A stretch of 41,203 nucleotides of DNA from Seison nebaliae (taxonomy: Eukaryota; Rotifera; Pararotatoria; Seisonacea; Seisonidae): positions 1 through 41,203 of the forward strand of contig JALJEE010003229.1 of the NCBI GenBank assembly GCA_023231475.1, given 5' to 3'. Each line of letters begins with the position of its first letter. The first letter of the stretch is position 1. The notes beneath the pieces were generated by a model. It did no database searches, was not told the origin of the DNA, and was given only the letters and a program-made list of their open reading frames with translations. Positions 1-11,335 of the stretch are shown one piece after another. The translations under genes and the position numbers were made by a program.

Positions 1-2
1 TC

Positions 3-665
3 GAACAAAATAATTCGTTAATAAAGAAATTAGTGGAGAAGACCGAACACATCTCTCAATGTTCTAATTCAATTAGATCACTTTCAGGAGAATGTTGTGA
101 AATGAAGAATATCCTCTCTTCATTACCGACTAAGGAAAAAAATTCTGTAACCTCATTGAAGAATGTTACAGAATCTACTTCTGACGTTCAATTGATTAAT
201 AATCAAGACCCGACGGCAAAACGGCCATATAGAGACGTTTTGAAGAAAAACATGGGTAAACAAAGTGAAAGTAACAATAAAATTGTTACTAACAAAATAA
301 CAAAAAAAGTCATCCCGATGAATATGGCTACGAATTCCAATGGTCGCTCCTCAAGAAAGAAGGTAAGAGGCACATGTACGACCGATCTTCTTCCAATTCC
401 GAAGAAAAAAGTGTCCGTTATCGTTAGCGGTGTCACACCTAAAGTGACGTGTTCGGAAATTGAAAACTTCCTGAAGTCACAGAATACAAAAGCAAGTTCA
501 ATTGCAAAAAGAAAACGTGATGGTGGCGAAGAAAACTATATGTCTGCGATGTTTCACATATCGACTGATTCGACGTTCGCTGACAAATTAGTCAACTGTG
601 ACACTTGGCCGTCATATACGTCTTTTAATCGATTCACCTCAACGAGAAAGGAAGAGAGTTCTTAA
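3..665 (+). pseudogene. LINE ORF1-like protein, 5' end cut by window edge
   Basis: The frame is open from the first bases of the window, so the protein is truncated on the left; the GTG at 33 is only an internal codon. The visible part is about 220 residues, hydrophilic and Lys/Ser/Asn-rich, with a charged, possibly coiled-coil N-terminal part. A more ordered C-terminal part contains VSVIVSGVTPKVTCSEIENF, followed by a stretch ending in DTWPSYTSFNRF. This V-x-V-x-G ... E-I-x-x-F/L ... W-P layout resembles the RRM-like C-terminal domain of ORF1 proteins that bind RNA in insect-type non-LTR retrotransposons. It is followed after about 130 bp by endonuclease and reverse-transcriptase remains on the same strand, which fits ORF1 of a LINE. 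No internal stop is seen in this ORF, but the element as a whole is dead. The family match is an inference from motif and context. Confidence 0.55.
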
Positions 666-703
666 AAAATTACTTTTCGGTGGATATTGTTCCATTTTTT
701 GAC

Positions 704-2795
704 TACCGTCAAAATTATGTTCCAACAACACGATCCTCTCTTCTCCAAGTATTCATAATCGTCATCATGATGAGGAAGATATTATAAATCTCGATATTTC
801 TTTCATTTCTTTCAACGTTCATGGACTACAGGGATTCCTCTCCGATCTCTGGAAGTTGCTCAGTTTCGACCTCATTTTCTTACAAGAAACATGGCTAAGA
901 TCCTGAATGAATGTGTAGATAAATCATTCATAATAGCGGGAGACTTCAACCTTTCTCCTAAGGATATTGATTTGTTGATGGAGAGTGGAAAGAATCTTTT
1001 ATCCAAATTCAATTGTCTCTTCATTGATCTTGAATTATGTGAGAAATCTTCTTTTTCCTTTCAATCGTCAAATGGAAAGTCCTGGATCGATCACATCATT
1101 ATTTCTAAACGAGTGTTAATGAATGTGCTATATCTGAGCAATTCAGATTATCGGGTCATTTAGCAATAATCTTGAAAGTAAGTTTAGAAGTAATGAGTAA
1201 TAATGATGATAACAATTCATTTTTGATTCCGATATGTAAAAATCATTCATTATTATTGAACGAAATTGTGAATATCAATAGTTATTCGTTTCAATCGAGT
1301 CGTGAAGTTATTGATAAATTGAAATCTATTGGTTCATTTCGCAAGAGATGTCTCTCGAACTGTAGTTCTATCAATAAAAACATTCCTAACTTTGTGAGTA
1401 TTCGACATTTGAAGAGAGAAATGATTTGTGCAAATCGTCTATTTTTGAAAGAGAATTCAGTGGAATTCATTTTCTAATAGGAAAAATGCTCGAAGGAAGT
1501 TCAGATACGCTGTTCGTGATCTATTAAGAAAAGCTGAAGAACAGAAATATGAAGAATTGGTTCTTGATAACAACACGTCGAAATTCTGGTCATTGATGAG
1601 AAGAAAAGAACAAAATACGTCAATTATTAGAATTGATGATTTTGTCAAATTTTTTCAATCTTCCATGTTTGACTCTTCTCCTTCACATCGAGTGGTCAGC
1701 ATGGAAAACTTGTCTCAATCATATTATCACAGTATTACAGTTGATGAAGTGCGATCTGCTTTGTCGCAAATGAATTTGAAGAAATCGCATGGTGAGGATG
1801 ATGTGTGTTTATGTATTATAGAGAAATTGAAAGATTCATCATTTCAACTGATGGTCCAATATATCAATGATGTTTTAACTTGTAATCTCGATTACAGTAA
1901 CATTAGAGTATTCTCGATCAGTCCAATCTAAAAAGGACACGGTAAGGACACTTCGGAAGTAAATTCTTATCGTCCTATTTGTGTTGCCAGTAGACTAATT
2001 AAAGTGATCGAGTAGATTATTAAGAATACATTTGCGAAAGAGTTATGTTCGTCGAAATTTTAATTCGCTTATCGGAAAAATAGTAGACGTGACAAATGGC
2101 CACATATTCTCCTTCTGAAATTTCTTATCTCTGAAAACTCGTTCGAAGTAGTAAAAGATGGATCGAAGAAATCTAATATGTTTCGCATAAATAAAGGAGT
2201 GAGGCAAGGATGTATTCTCGCTCCATGGATTTTTGGAAAGGTGTTAGATGAAATTCTTATTGAATCCAATCGAAAATTCTCATTTAAGATTGGTCCGAAT
2301 TCCTTTTCTGCAGTTATCGCGTACGCAGATGATATCCTCATTTGCACGAATAATGTTCGTCAGTGTAAAAGAGTTGTGGCTTTTATCAGTGATCGTTTGG
2401 CTATTGTTGGAATCAAATGTAATCAGAGTAAGTCATCGATTATCTCGAATATTTCTACATTTCCAATTCGTTGTGATTTGAAGAAATTGTTGTGCAAGGA
2501 GGTGTGTTTCCTTCGATGTCAGATTGAATCGAAGAGGAAAAGTTCAGCATTGGTAGATCGAGTAAGATGTAAGTTCCTCAGATCATTCTATTCATTTCAT
2601 CATCGTTCCAAGTTTTTTTCTCTCAAATTGAAGTTGAAATTATTTGTCTGTTACTGCTGTGACTTTTATGGGTTACCGGTATCTATCTCGAATACCGAAA
2701 AGTCATTACGATGCCTTGATCGTACCTATAATAGAACAGTTCGGATGATGCTCGGCTGTCACAAGCCTTTCAATAGATATTATTTATTGATTTAA
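704..2795 (+). pseudogene. Degraded LINE ORF2: APE-type endonuclease plus reverse transcriptase
   Basis: Several broken reading frames carry the landmarks of a non-LTR retrotransposon ORF2. The endonuclease part shows ISFNVHGLQG at about 806 and the catalytic QETW at 883-894, then IAGDFNLSP at about 930-960 and SWIDHIIIS near 1080. QETW and GDFN lie only 45 nt apart and in different frames, so most of the endonuclease core is deleted. An RT N-terminal block (VRSALSQMNLKKSHGEDD) lies near 1750. At 2178-2795 is an RT block with NKGVRQGCILAPWIFGKVLD and the active-site YADD, followed by a thumb region containing YCCDFYGL and LDRTYNRTVR. Frameshifts near 890, 1165, 1480, 1930 and 2100 make it non-functional. 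It is the same family as the minus-strand copy at 21083-22225. Confidence 0.85.
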
Positions 2796-4031
2796 AACTC
2801 GTCTTTGATTTAAACTATATATTAAGATTTAAAACTAAAATATAAAACACCGTCGAGATAAGTATAGTATTAGTAAGAGAGATTTATTTAACAACTGATA
2901 TTTTATTTATTATAAAATATGATATAAAAATTTCTGCAGTCAATTTTCAAATATCGAACCGATTAACTTATTGAAATTTATTTTAAATTTTAATTTTTAA
3001 AAAAAACAAAAACGTTTCTTCGAAACAACCATTTGTTAATGTTGCTCTCTTATTTCATGTGAATATTTTGCGTTCTATATCAATAAAGTTCTAGTTCATA
3101 AATTTTACTCTATATCCTGTGGAGCTGGATGGTAAAAAGAAATACCTTTTTTTAAAGAAGTGATGTGTAACTGATTGCAGTATGCGAATTGTGTGTGTGA
3201 GTCATATGGACCAGGTTGGTGACATTGACGTGAAATATTCACAAATTTTCACGATAATTCTTAAGCTTGGAATTTTAAGTGACGATAGTGAAGTAGGAAA
3301 ATGGGGTGGTGGAATAAGGACACGTGTTGTTAAGAGAAGACATTTCCTATCTTTGAATTGTTCCAACAGAAGTATAGATAAGTAGTAACAGAGAAAACAT
3401 TGTTACATTGTATTGGATATTGATGTGGAGCTCTCGCTAATTTGGAGATTTCGTATTTAAATTATGAACGGAGAGAAATTGTTGTCTTTTCTGTAACATC
3501 AATCTTAATCTCTCCATCTGATTAAGTGACAGTTGAGAAAGTAGATTGTTAGAATGGATGATTATTAATATGAAAAGAAAAGTGGAATTGAGATGTATCT
3601 TTCTATTCGTTTTTTCTTTTTCAATAGATATTTAATTGGAAAGAAATTAGCGGAGATACACAATTGAGTTGGTGGGCGCGCAATACTCGCAGTCTTCCAT
3701 TACGTCCACATTAGTTGAAGGGACGAGATGAATTAACTAATTTAGAAGACACAGATAAGTCTGATGTAAAATTGGCGAATCATGGAACGTGGCTATAGAT
3801 CATTCTCGTCACCATTACCTGATGACGTTAGTAGTCATTATCAAAAATTTTTCTTCTTCCGTTATTCTTCGTTTGACTTTTTGTTCCAGTTCAATTTTTC
3901 ATTTTTCGAAATGTTAGGATAGAGTGATGAGAGTAAAAAAAAAGGACATGAATGACGAGAAGGAGGAGGATGATGATGATGATGATTTGTTCTATTATTG
4001 TATTGTTGAGATGAAATATGTCTCTCCTCTC

Positions 4032-4051
4032 CACACACACACACACACACA
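4032..4051. repeat. (CA)n microsatellite
   Basis: About ten perfect CA dinucleotides in non-coding DNA. A GAT-triplet run lies 45 bp to the left at 3970-3986. Confidence 0.95.
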
Positions 4052-6805
4052 GAAGATGGATGTTATAGGAACGATGAGGAGAAGAATTTGAGTAGGTCAA
4101 TACCGATAAATTTAAAGTGATTTGAGTTTGGTCGAATTGTCGATCTTATTATCTTCTAATCCATCGACACCATTTCTCGTCTTGGATATCTCTTATGACC
4201 GAATATCGCCTTCTCTATCATAATGTTAATTTTGTCCTTTGTGTTCGGGTGAAGAAATAATTGTATCGGATATATACCACATTTTTGCTTTCTCTCTAAT
4301 TTCTTCGTTTGACACATGACGACGGAGGGAGAGGAGAGAATAAGAAGTGATTGAATATATCAATATGTGTTTGATGACAAATCGTCGTTTTCTATGAAAG
4401 AACATGTTTCTAACAATTTCTTTAATCTTTCTGATAATAAATTATCGAATAATTAATAATAGTTGACTGGATGTATAGATAGATAGATGAGTGAAAGTAG
4501 AATTAATAGACAGAAGAGAATATGAATAGAATGAATGGACGATTAGTTATCTATCTACTCATTCTCTTCTTCTCCCACATCGTTCACATATCAATTGTTC
4601 ACAATGATTGGGGAAAGAATTTGATATTTTTCCGATATTAACAATTATATAACGATTCATTATATTCCCCTCTCAATCTATTGCATGAAAATCCTTTCTT
4701 AATTCATGTTTCCCCCTTTCGTCTTACCAATTCTCTTTAATTCTTATTTAGAAGAAATTCCTCCGAAATGCCATTTTACCTTTTTTTCATTCACTTCGTC
4801 AGAATGAAATTCACCTTCCAAATTCTTTTCAATTTTCATGTTCGTCTTATTCGTACGATTGTCGTCATAATTCCTGTGTAATATGAGAAACTTATTTCAG
4901 AAAAATGTTACCTCTCACATTTCGCTCTTTAACATGTTGTAGACAGAAATTGCTAAATATTCTTCATCTTTTCCATATTCTTTTTTTAAAACAAATTTTA
5001 AAGGAAACTTTTATATCAGTTTTTTTCCTCATAAAACAATCTTTTCTTTCTTTATTCACTACAATAGTCTTCGTTACAACATACGTAATATTATTTCCTT
5101 CTCGCGATTTATTATTGATGTTCGTTTCTGATTGAAAAAATTTCCTTTTCTTTTCGGCTAATCAAGAGAGAATTGTGTGAATCGATTACAGTTTAATACG
5201 AATATATTCTCTGCATCAAATATTTTCAAAGTGAACATCAAAATGAGAGCTCGTCTCGAGTGTATACCATAAACAAACACTTCGTATGTTACCCATAGAA
5301 AAAAAAAACAATTATTGTTCGAAGATGGAAGTTGGATAGGTGAATGAGAAATAGGGAAAACACATCAGTTTCATTAGTTTGATATTGTCGTTATACATCT
5401 ATGTTATGTTTCACTTGGTTGGTGTGCGGTCTAGTGAGGATATTTATGGAACACGGTCAAAAGAATCCTAAGACACAACATCAATCAATTTGAGATTATA
5501 TGAAATTAAATTTGTGATTTTAATGAAATTATATTATACTTCGAATACATTGTCGTTTCAATCGAGGTTGGGAATATCGATGAGAATGTAATTCACCAAA
5601 TTTATTATCCAATTCAACATTTTTATTATTTGTATGTTAAATTGATAAAATGATGTTGAATTGAGCATTTTCAAATTCGAATTATTTGTGTGATAAATGT
5701 AAATTAATTTTCCTTAATGTTTTTTTTAGGTCTTAATTTTCATACGACAATCGATTTCTAAATATGATTTTTATTATTTAGTTTATTTTTATATTCATTT
5801 TCACTTTCCCTAATATCAAACTATATTTATGGACCGTCGATTTTCGTCGATTGTCATTCCGGACGATTATAATTAGAAATATATTATTTGTTATGTAATC
5901 GATACTTTTGTTGAGACATCAATTTCTTCAGGTCTCTCATATTTTGTATGTATCACTCAAATATTTTCACATTAACGGTTTTACTTAAGTCCTACTTATC
6001 AGTTTGACGAATGTTTGATGATAATGTCTTATAGCTCATTTGACCTGGAGTCGATATGGAGGGAATGTGGAGTTTGTGGAAGTTTGATGAAGAGATGAGA
6101 ATAAATTTCTTCGTAGAGAACAATTTGTGTGAAATGGAAAGAGAGAGAAGACGAAGAAGTTTCATTATGTTAGAGACACATTTTACTTTTTTCCCATTAC
6201 TTTCCTTTTGGCAACATCATTTTCTACGGATCGCCATACCTCTTCTCCCTCCAGACTCATTGGGGAGATGAAGAAAGATTGTTGATGGAAATCACTTTCT
6301 TCCTAAACTTTCTGATTTATCATTATGTGTCTCGATATGGATGTTATTGGGAAAGGATAGAAATATATGATATTTTGATTTTCTTTCATGTTTAGTGGTC
6401 ATGATGATCGTGAAATAGAAATGGAGTTGTTGTTCTATATTCTTCCTTCGCTTAACACACGACCGTCTTGTGCACATATACTTCGCTACATTGTTTATGT
6501 GTGCATATGCACGTGTCGATTGATGTGTGTGTGTGTGTTGCTGAATGTCGAAGGGGAAGTTATTGATTTCTTTCTAAAGAATTTCTATGTAAACCTTCCA
6601 TTCTTTCTTCTCTGTCCCCTTCCTTCCCCCCAATTGGTCAGTCGATAATTAGGAGTATTGCAGCAACACTTCCACCTCATACAAAACACACGTGGAATGA
6701 CCAGTAGAAAGAAATAATTCTCCTTTCTCCTGTTTATTTCAATAGATTTCTTTTATCATAGTTTCCATCACTTCCCTCCCGAAACGGGAGAGAGGGAGAG
6801 AATGA

Positions 6806-6827
6806 ATATATATATATATATATATAA
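6806..6827. repeat. (AT)n microsatellite
   Basis: A run of about eleven AT dinucleotides in non-coding DNA, flanked on the left by a GA-rich stretch. Confidence 0.95.
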
Positions 6828-7262
6828 ATAAATTGATAAATATTTAGATCATATAACGACATCTTTATGTAAATTATTTTCTAGACATCTAATTTATTGT
6901 AGAAACTTTTACTTTCCAATATATCAATAAAAGAAATTAATTGTTTTTTTCTTTCTTTCGTTTTTTAAGAAAATATCCTTTAGTTCTATATCATATCAAT
7001 CTTTTATCAGTCATCATCCTCCACTCATCCATACATCAATCTACGATTGTCTTTTATAAGTTCTCTCTATAGACTATTCGGATCAAAGACATATTATGTA
7101 TCATTATATTTTAAATCTTTCTCTTCTAAAATGGAGAAACCATTTCCCATCATCTTCCTTCCCCTCATTTCCATCTGAAATATTTAAAGAACATAAAAGG
7201 AAATTTTAGAAGGTAAAAACAAAATTCATTTCTTTCTTTCCATCTCCCATCATCAACAACTG

Positions 7263-7290
7263 CATCATCATCATCATCATCATCATCATC
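7263..7290. repeat. (ATC)n microsatellite
   Basis: About nine perfect ATC triplets outside any gene. The same triplet is expanded inside the neighbouring Pumilio exon, for example from about 11640 as a poly-Ser tract, so the expansion bias is genome-wide and not only selected in proteins. Confidence 0.95.
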
Positions 7291-9184
7291 GTTATTTTAA
7301 CTCAATCAGAAACACTAGAATATTATTGGAAAGTTTCCCATCATTTTCTGATAGTTCAGAAAAAAAAATTGCAACTAACGAGATGTTGTGCTCCATCGTT
7401 CAGCCACATATGTTAATTAATTCATCATCATATCTTCTCATAACGAATGAACGAAGGCACAAGGTGCATTCAACAACAGTCTTGTATCTTAGTTGATTGA
7501 ATATTCTTCTTTTTCTACGTCTTCTGAGGTTATTTCTTATTATTGCGCTTGTTGTTTCGGTGATTAAAATAGAAAAAATTTTGTTGAACAAATTTTATTA
7601 GAGTCCACTTATTTCGCATGTTCTTCTCCTCACGTCCAACAGAACAAAACACGTAATTCACGTAACAAACACGAATTTAAATTGTTGTTTCTCTTTCAAT
7701 TCTCACCTCGATTCTTTTTATCGAACCATTTTTATTTGTTACAAACCTGTAATCAAATAATCTTTTCCTTCCAATCTGCTCCACGTGACTATTGTTCCTC
7801 TTTTTTTTTTCTTTTAATGACGGACGATTCTTGTGATTAGGTCTAAATTTGGAGTTAGGGTGAAAATCATATTTTTCTCATTTCTCATTTGGAAAATAGT
7901 TCTTTTTTAGTAGAAATTCACATTTTCGAGTAATTGGAGAGAGAAGTTGCAGTACAAGAAAATGGTGCCGAGGATGTTGGTTTAACAACTGATAAAAAAA
8001 GAAGGTGAAGGAACAGAAGAAGAAATGAAAAAAGACTCAATCTAATTTAACTACTAGATGGAGTTTTTCTACCTTATAATTTATCTCCTAATTGACGTTG
8101 TTATTAGAAAATAATTTGATTTTCTCGAAAGAGAAAAATATAATTTTCATCTTGATAAGATAGGCGAGTATGATATGTTGGAGGGGAGAGGAAGGAGATA
8201 GATAGTGAATGACATCGTTTTCACCCCTCGAGGAGAAACAAAATTAAAGTCGAAGCTAATAATTTTAATTGAGAGTTATGCAATTTCAATTGTATCGACT
8301 TCTTTACTTGTCTTGAAAAGTGACAATGACTTATGCAAATCACTTATTGAAAGCTATGGTTATGTAATATGACGAATCACTATATCATTTGAATCATCAA
8401 AAATTATTAATTATCTGTAGATCACTTGTTGGGGTTGTTATTTTATATGAGAATTTTATATGATATATAGAATTTTATATTTTTTATTTCATGAGGAAAA
8501 TAAGAAATTTTTCATCTTCTTTCTTTTTCCTTGACGATCTTTTCTGTTTGTCTTTCATTCGAAAAATTTCGTTTTTTTTTTTCAGATAGACTTGTTATTC
8601 CGTTTCTCTTCCAGTTTGTGTGGTCAATGGAGGGAGGAGGAGGATGAGAAGAATGATGATAATGATGATGATGTTGTTAATGTTGGAGATGTGTGATGGG
8701 GCGGAAGAATGGTGTTATTTTTATCTTTGGGTCGAGGTCGTCTCGTTCGACGTGTAATCTCTTCTCATCTATCTGTTATCGTGGCAGTGGTAGTTGCGGC
8801 GGCGTTTGAGATGGAACTTGCGATGGAACGAGACGGAGGAAATACAGAAGAGAAATAACTACGAAATATTTACGTAAATGTGTGGATTGTCTGGAGGGAG
8901 AGGAATCTTTCTCCCATTCACTCTAACACAACATACATATCTTCTATTTATTTTTCTCCTTACGGACGACGAAGATGGAGAAAGGAACGGTTGGGAAAGA
9001 TTTCGGCTATTTTCTTCCCGTTCCTCTATTCTCATTTATCGTTCCCATTTTCCCTTTATGACGATAATTTGGATGATGATGTAAGTCAGTCGATTGAAGT
9101 TAGAAGAAAGTGTTATTCTTTCAATGTGAATTTTCGAAATATCATTTCCTTCCCAACGAAATGAATCGGCTGAGACATAACTTA

Positions 9185-9210
<26 letters not shown>
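9185..9210. repeat. (TA)n microsatellite followed by short GT run
   Basis: About thirteen TA dinucleotides running into GTGTGT at 9211-9216, in non-coding DNA. Confidence 0.95.
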
Positions 9211-9216
<6 letters not shown>

Positions 9217-10207
9217 ATAAATCAGTTACATATATGTATATGTTGAATAAGTCGTCTTTGTTTCTTACGAAATAATTGGATTACATTCGTCTTCTTTATT
9301 TCTACATATTTCCCCCAAAGTTAATCTATTTTCTACAGACGTGTATTTGGACGGACCATTTCTCCTTTCACTTTATGTGTACATTATGTTGTTTATGTTA
9401 TTTATCTTACATAATACGATCCACTTGCAACATCTACGGGTAGAATGTACGTATATGTTGTTGTTGATATGTTATCGTTCTCATTTCTCAACACGTTGCG
9501 GAGTGATGTATAAGAAAAGTTATTATGGCGGTGAAAGAATTATATTAGGTATTATATAATAATATTACTAATAACCCTTCTTCTTCTCACCATCATCAAT
9601 GTTTTATGAATTATTTCTGTGCTTCTTTCTCTTCCGTCTACCTATACCTCTTCTATCACATATACAATACAGCATTTCGTGTTTTTGTGTCTCTCTGTGT
9701 GTGTATGTGTATGTATGTGTCTTTGGTGTGAAAAGATTGGGTCTTTTTTTTTGACGAGAATATTCGTTACTCTAACGATTCGTTCGGCGTGGAGAGGAAA
9801 GAATAGATGTGATTTCTTCTTATTCCTTTTTTTTCCCTAATGTTGGATAATGTGTTTGGGATTGTTTGAGTTGGATGAAGATGAGAACGAACCCCGAAAA
9901 TAATCTCTTATTGAAATAATGTAACAGTTGTTCTTGTCTGTGTATAGTGAGAGATAGGAAGAGTGGATATTATTCATTCATTATATATATTCTTTCATGC
10001 TCATTTCTTCCGTGCTTTGTCGTTGGGAAATTATAATATTGCACATCTTCTACTCAACATCAATTTTCTTTCAACTTATCTCTTTTCAACTATTGCTTAC
10101 CCCACCACCCATCCCTCCCAATTACTATTATTAGAACGAGAACTTCTACTATTTTCTCCAAATAAATTCGGGTTGAGAAATAAACTGTATAATTATGTCT
10201 ATTTATT

Positions 10208-10243
10208 TATGTGTGTATGTGTGTATGTGTGTGTGTGTGTGTG
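10208..10243. repeat. (GT)n microsatellite with TATG interruptions
   Basis: A GT repeat interrupted by TATG units, ending in about nine perfect GT copies before GGGAATGAG. A similar GT-rich run occurs at about 9689-9720. Confidence 0.95.
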
Positions 10244-11335
10244 TGGGAATGAGTGAGGAGAATGTGGAGAAATGATAAGAGTAATATTTGTTAAATATAA
10301 ATTCATCGTTCTCGTTTAATTTTTCGTTGATATGTGTCAATGGAATGATGGAGGGGAGTAGTGTATGATTGTGATCTGTGTCAATGTATAAAATATTAAG
10401 TGTGTGGTCGCAATGGACGATAGTGGTGGTGGGGTTGAATGGGCGAATACATGTCAACATCTCCTTGGATGTGATGACAAAAGAAGAATGGTGATATATC
10501 GAAGAAAAGATATACACATACGTTCGTATATTTGATAAAGGAGAAGATAAATGAGAATAATAAATGGAAATAATTTCCTCTTACTTTTTCATATATCATG
10601 ATATCATATATTCTTATTTCTCTGTTTTTGACGGCTCTCTATTTTTTCCTTCGTCTGATCAGTTTGTCTTTGTCATTTCAATCAATATTTTCCCTCCGAC
10701 GCCACACTTCTTTGTTCATTTTCATCTATATCTGTTTTTCGTCCTGCTATAGTCTCATCAATTTGCTTCAATTTGACGATGGAGTTCGATGATGACGAAT
10801 TACACTATATGAGAATACAGTGATGTTATAATATTATCAGTGATGTAAAAGTACAAAGGAAATTCATTTGTTTCTCTCTTCTATTTAAATTTTCTCTTTT
10901 TATTTAATTTGAAGTTCAAACATTAAATTGGAAAAAAATTTTTTTCAGTTTTCTATCCGAAAAAAACTCTTTCATGAATTTCTTTTCCGTCATTCACTTT
11001 ATTTTTTTATGGAATGAATGAACAGAAAATAAAGTTTTTTTTATGTCGGAAAAAGATTTATTTATTATTCGTATAAATTGATGGAATATTTCTCTTATTC
11101 ATCATCACTTCGATAAATTGCATCGAACATGTTTCGTGCATAACGGTTATTATTGGAGATGATGTGATTGACTTTATTGTTTTCTTGAATTTCATGTTAC
11201 CACTTCAATTTTTTTGTTGTTGTTTATGTTATGTTTGAATTATATTAATAATAATAGTGATGGTTGGGGGAATACACATATATAAATATTAGACGTAATT
11301 GAGTTTATTAATCTCTTGTCAATTTTTATTCATAG

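Larger units (their letters stand above)
2796..11335. other. Long non-coding stretch upstream of the Pumilio gene
   Basis: About 8.5 kb in which I find no ORF with recognisable composition or homology. The open frames present are short and arise from AT-rich or microsatellite DNA. Holdings: (CA)n at 4032-4051, GAT repeats at 3970-3986, (AT)n at 6806-6827, (ATC)n at 7263-7290, (TA)n at 9185-9210, GT-rich runs at about 9689-9720 and 10208-10243. A patch of higher GC with CG dinucleotides lies at about 8690-8850 and could be a promoter or 5' UTR exon. Because the first visible Pumilio exon opens at a splice acceptor (11335), at least one upstream exon and the promoter should lie here, but I cannot place them. 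Confidence 0.6.

Noticed and set aside
3182-3385. 67-codon open frame with WGGGIRTRVVKRR
   Set aside because: No homology, no splice context and no neighbouring coding signal; likely chance.
7962-7979. Possible tiny first Pumilio exon (ATG GTG CCG AGG ATG TTG before GTTTAA)
   Set aside because: It has the right phase and a GTT donor, but eighteen bases give no real support.
8878-9164. Overlapping 68- and 94-codon frames near a CG-richer patch
   Set aside because: Two frames over the same DNA with low-complexity Phe/Ser composition; more likely 5' UTR or promoter DNA than protein.
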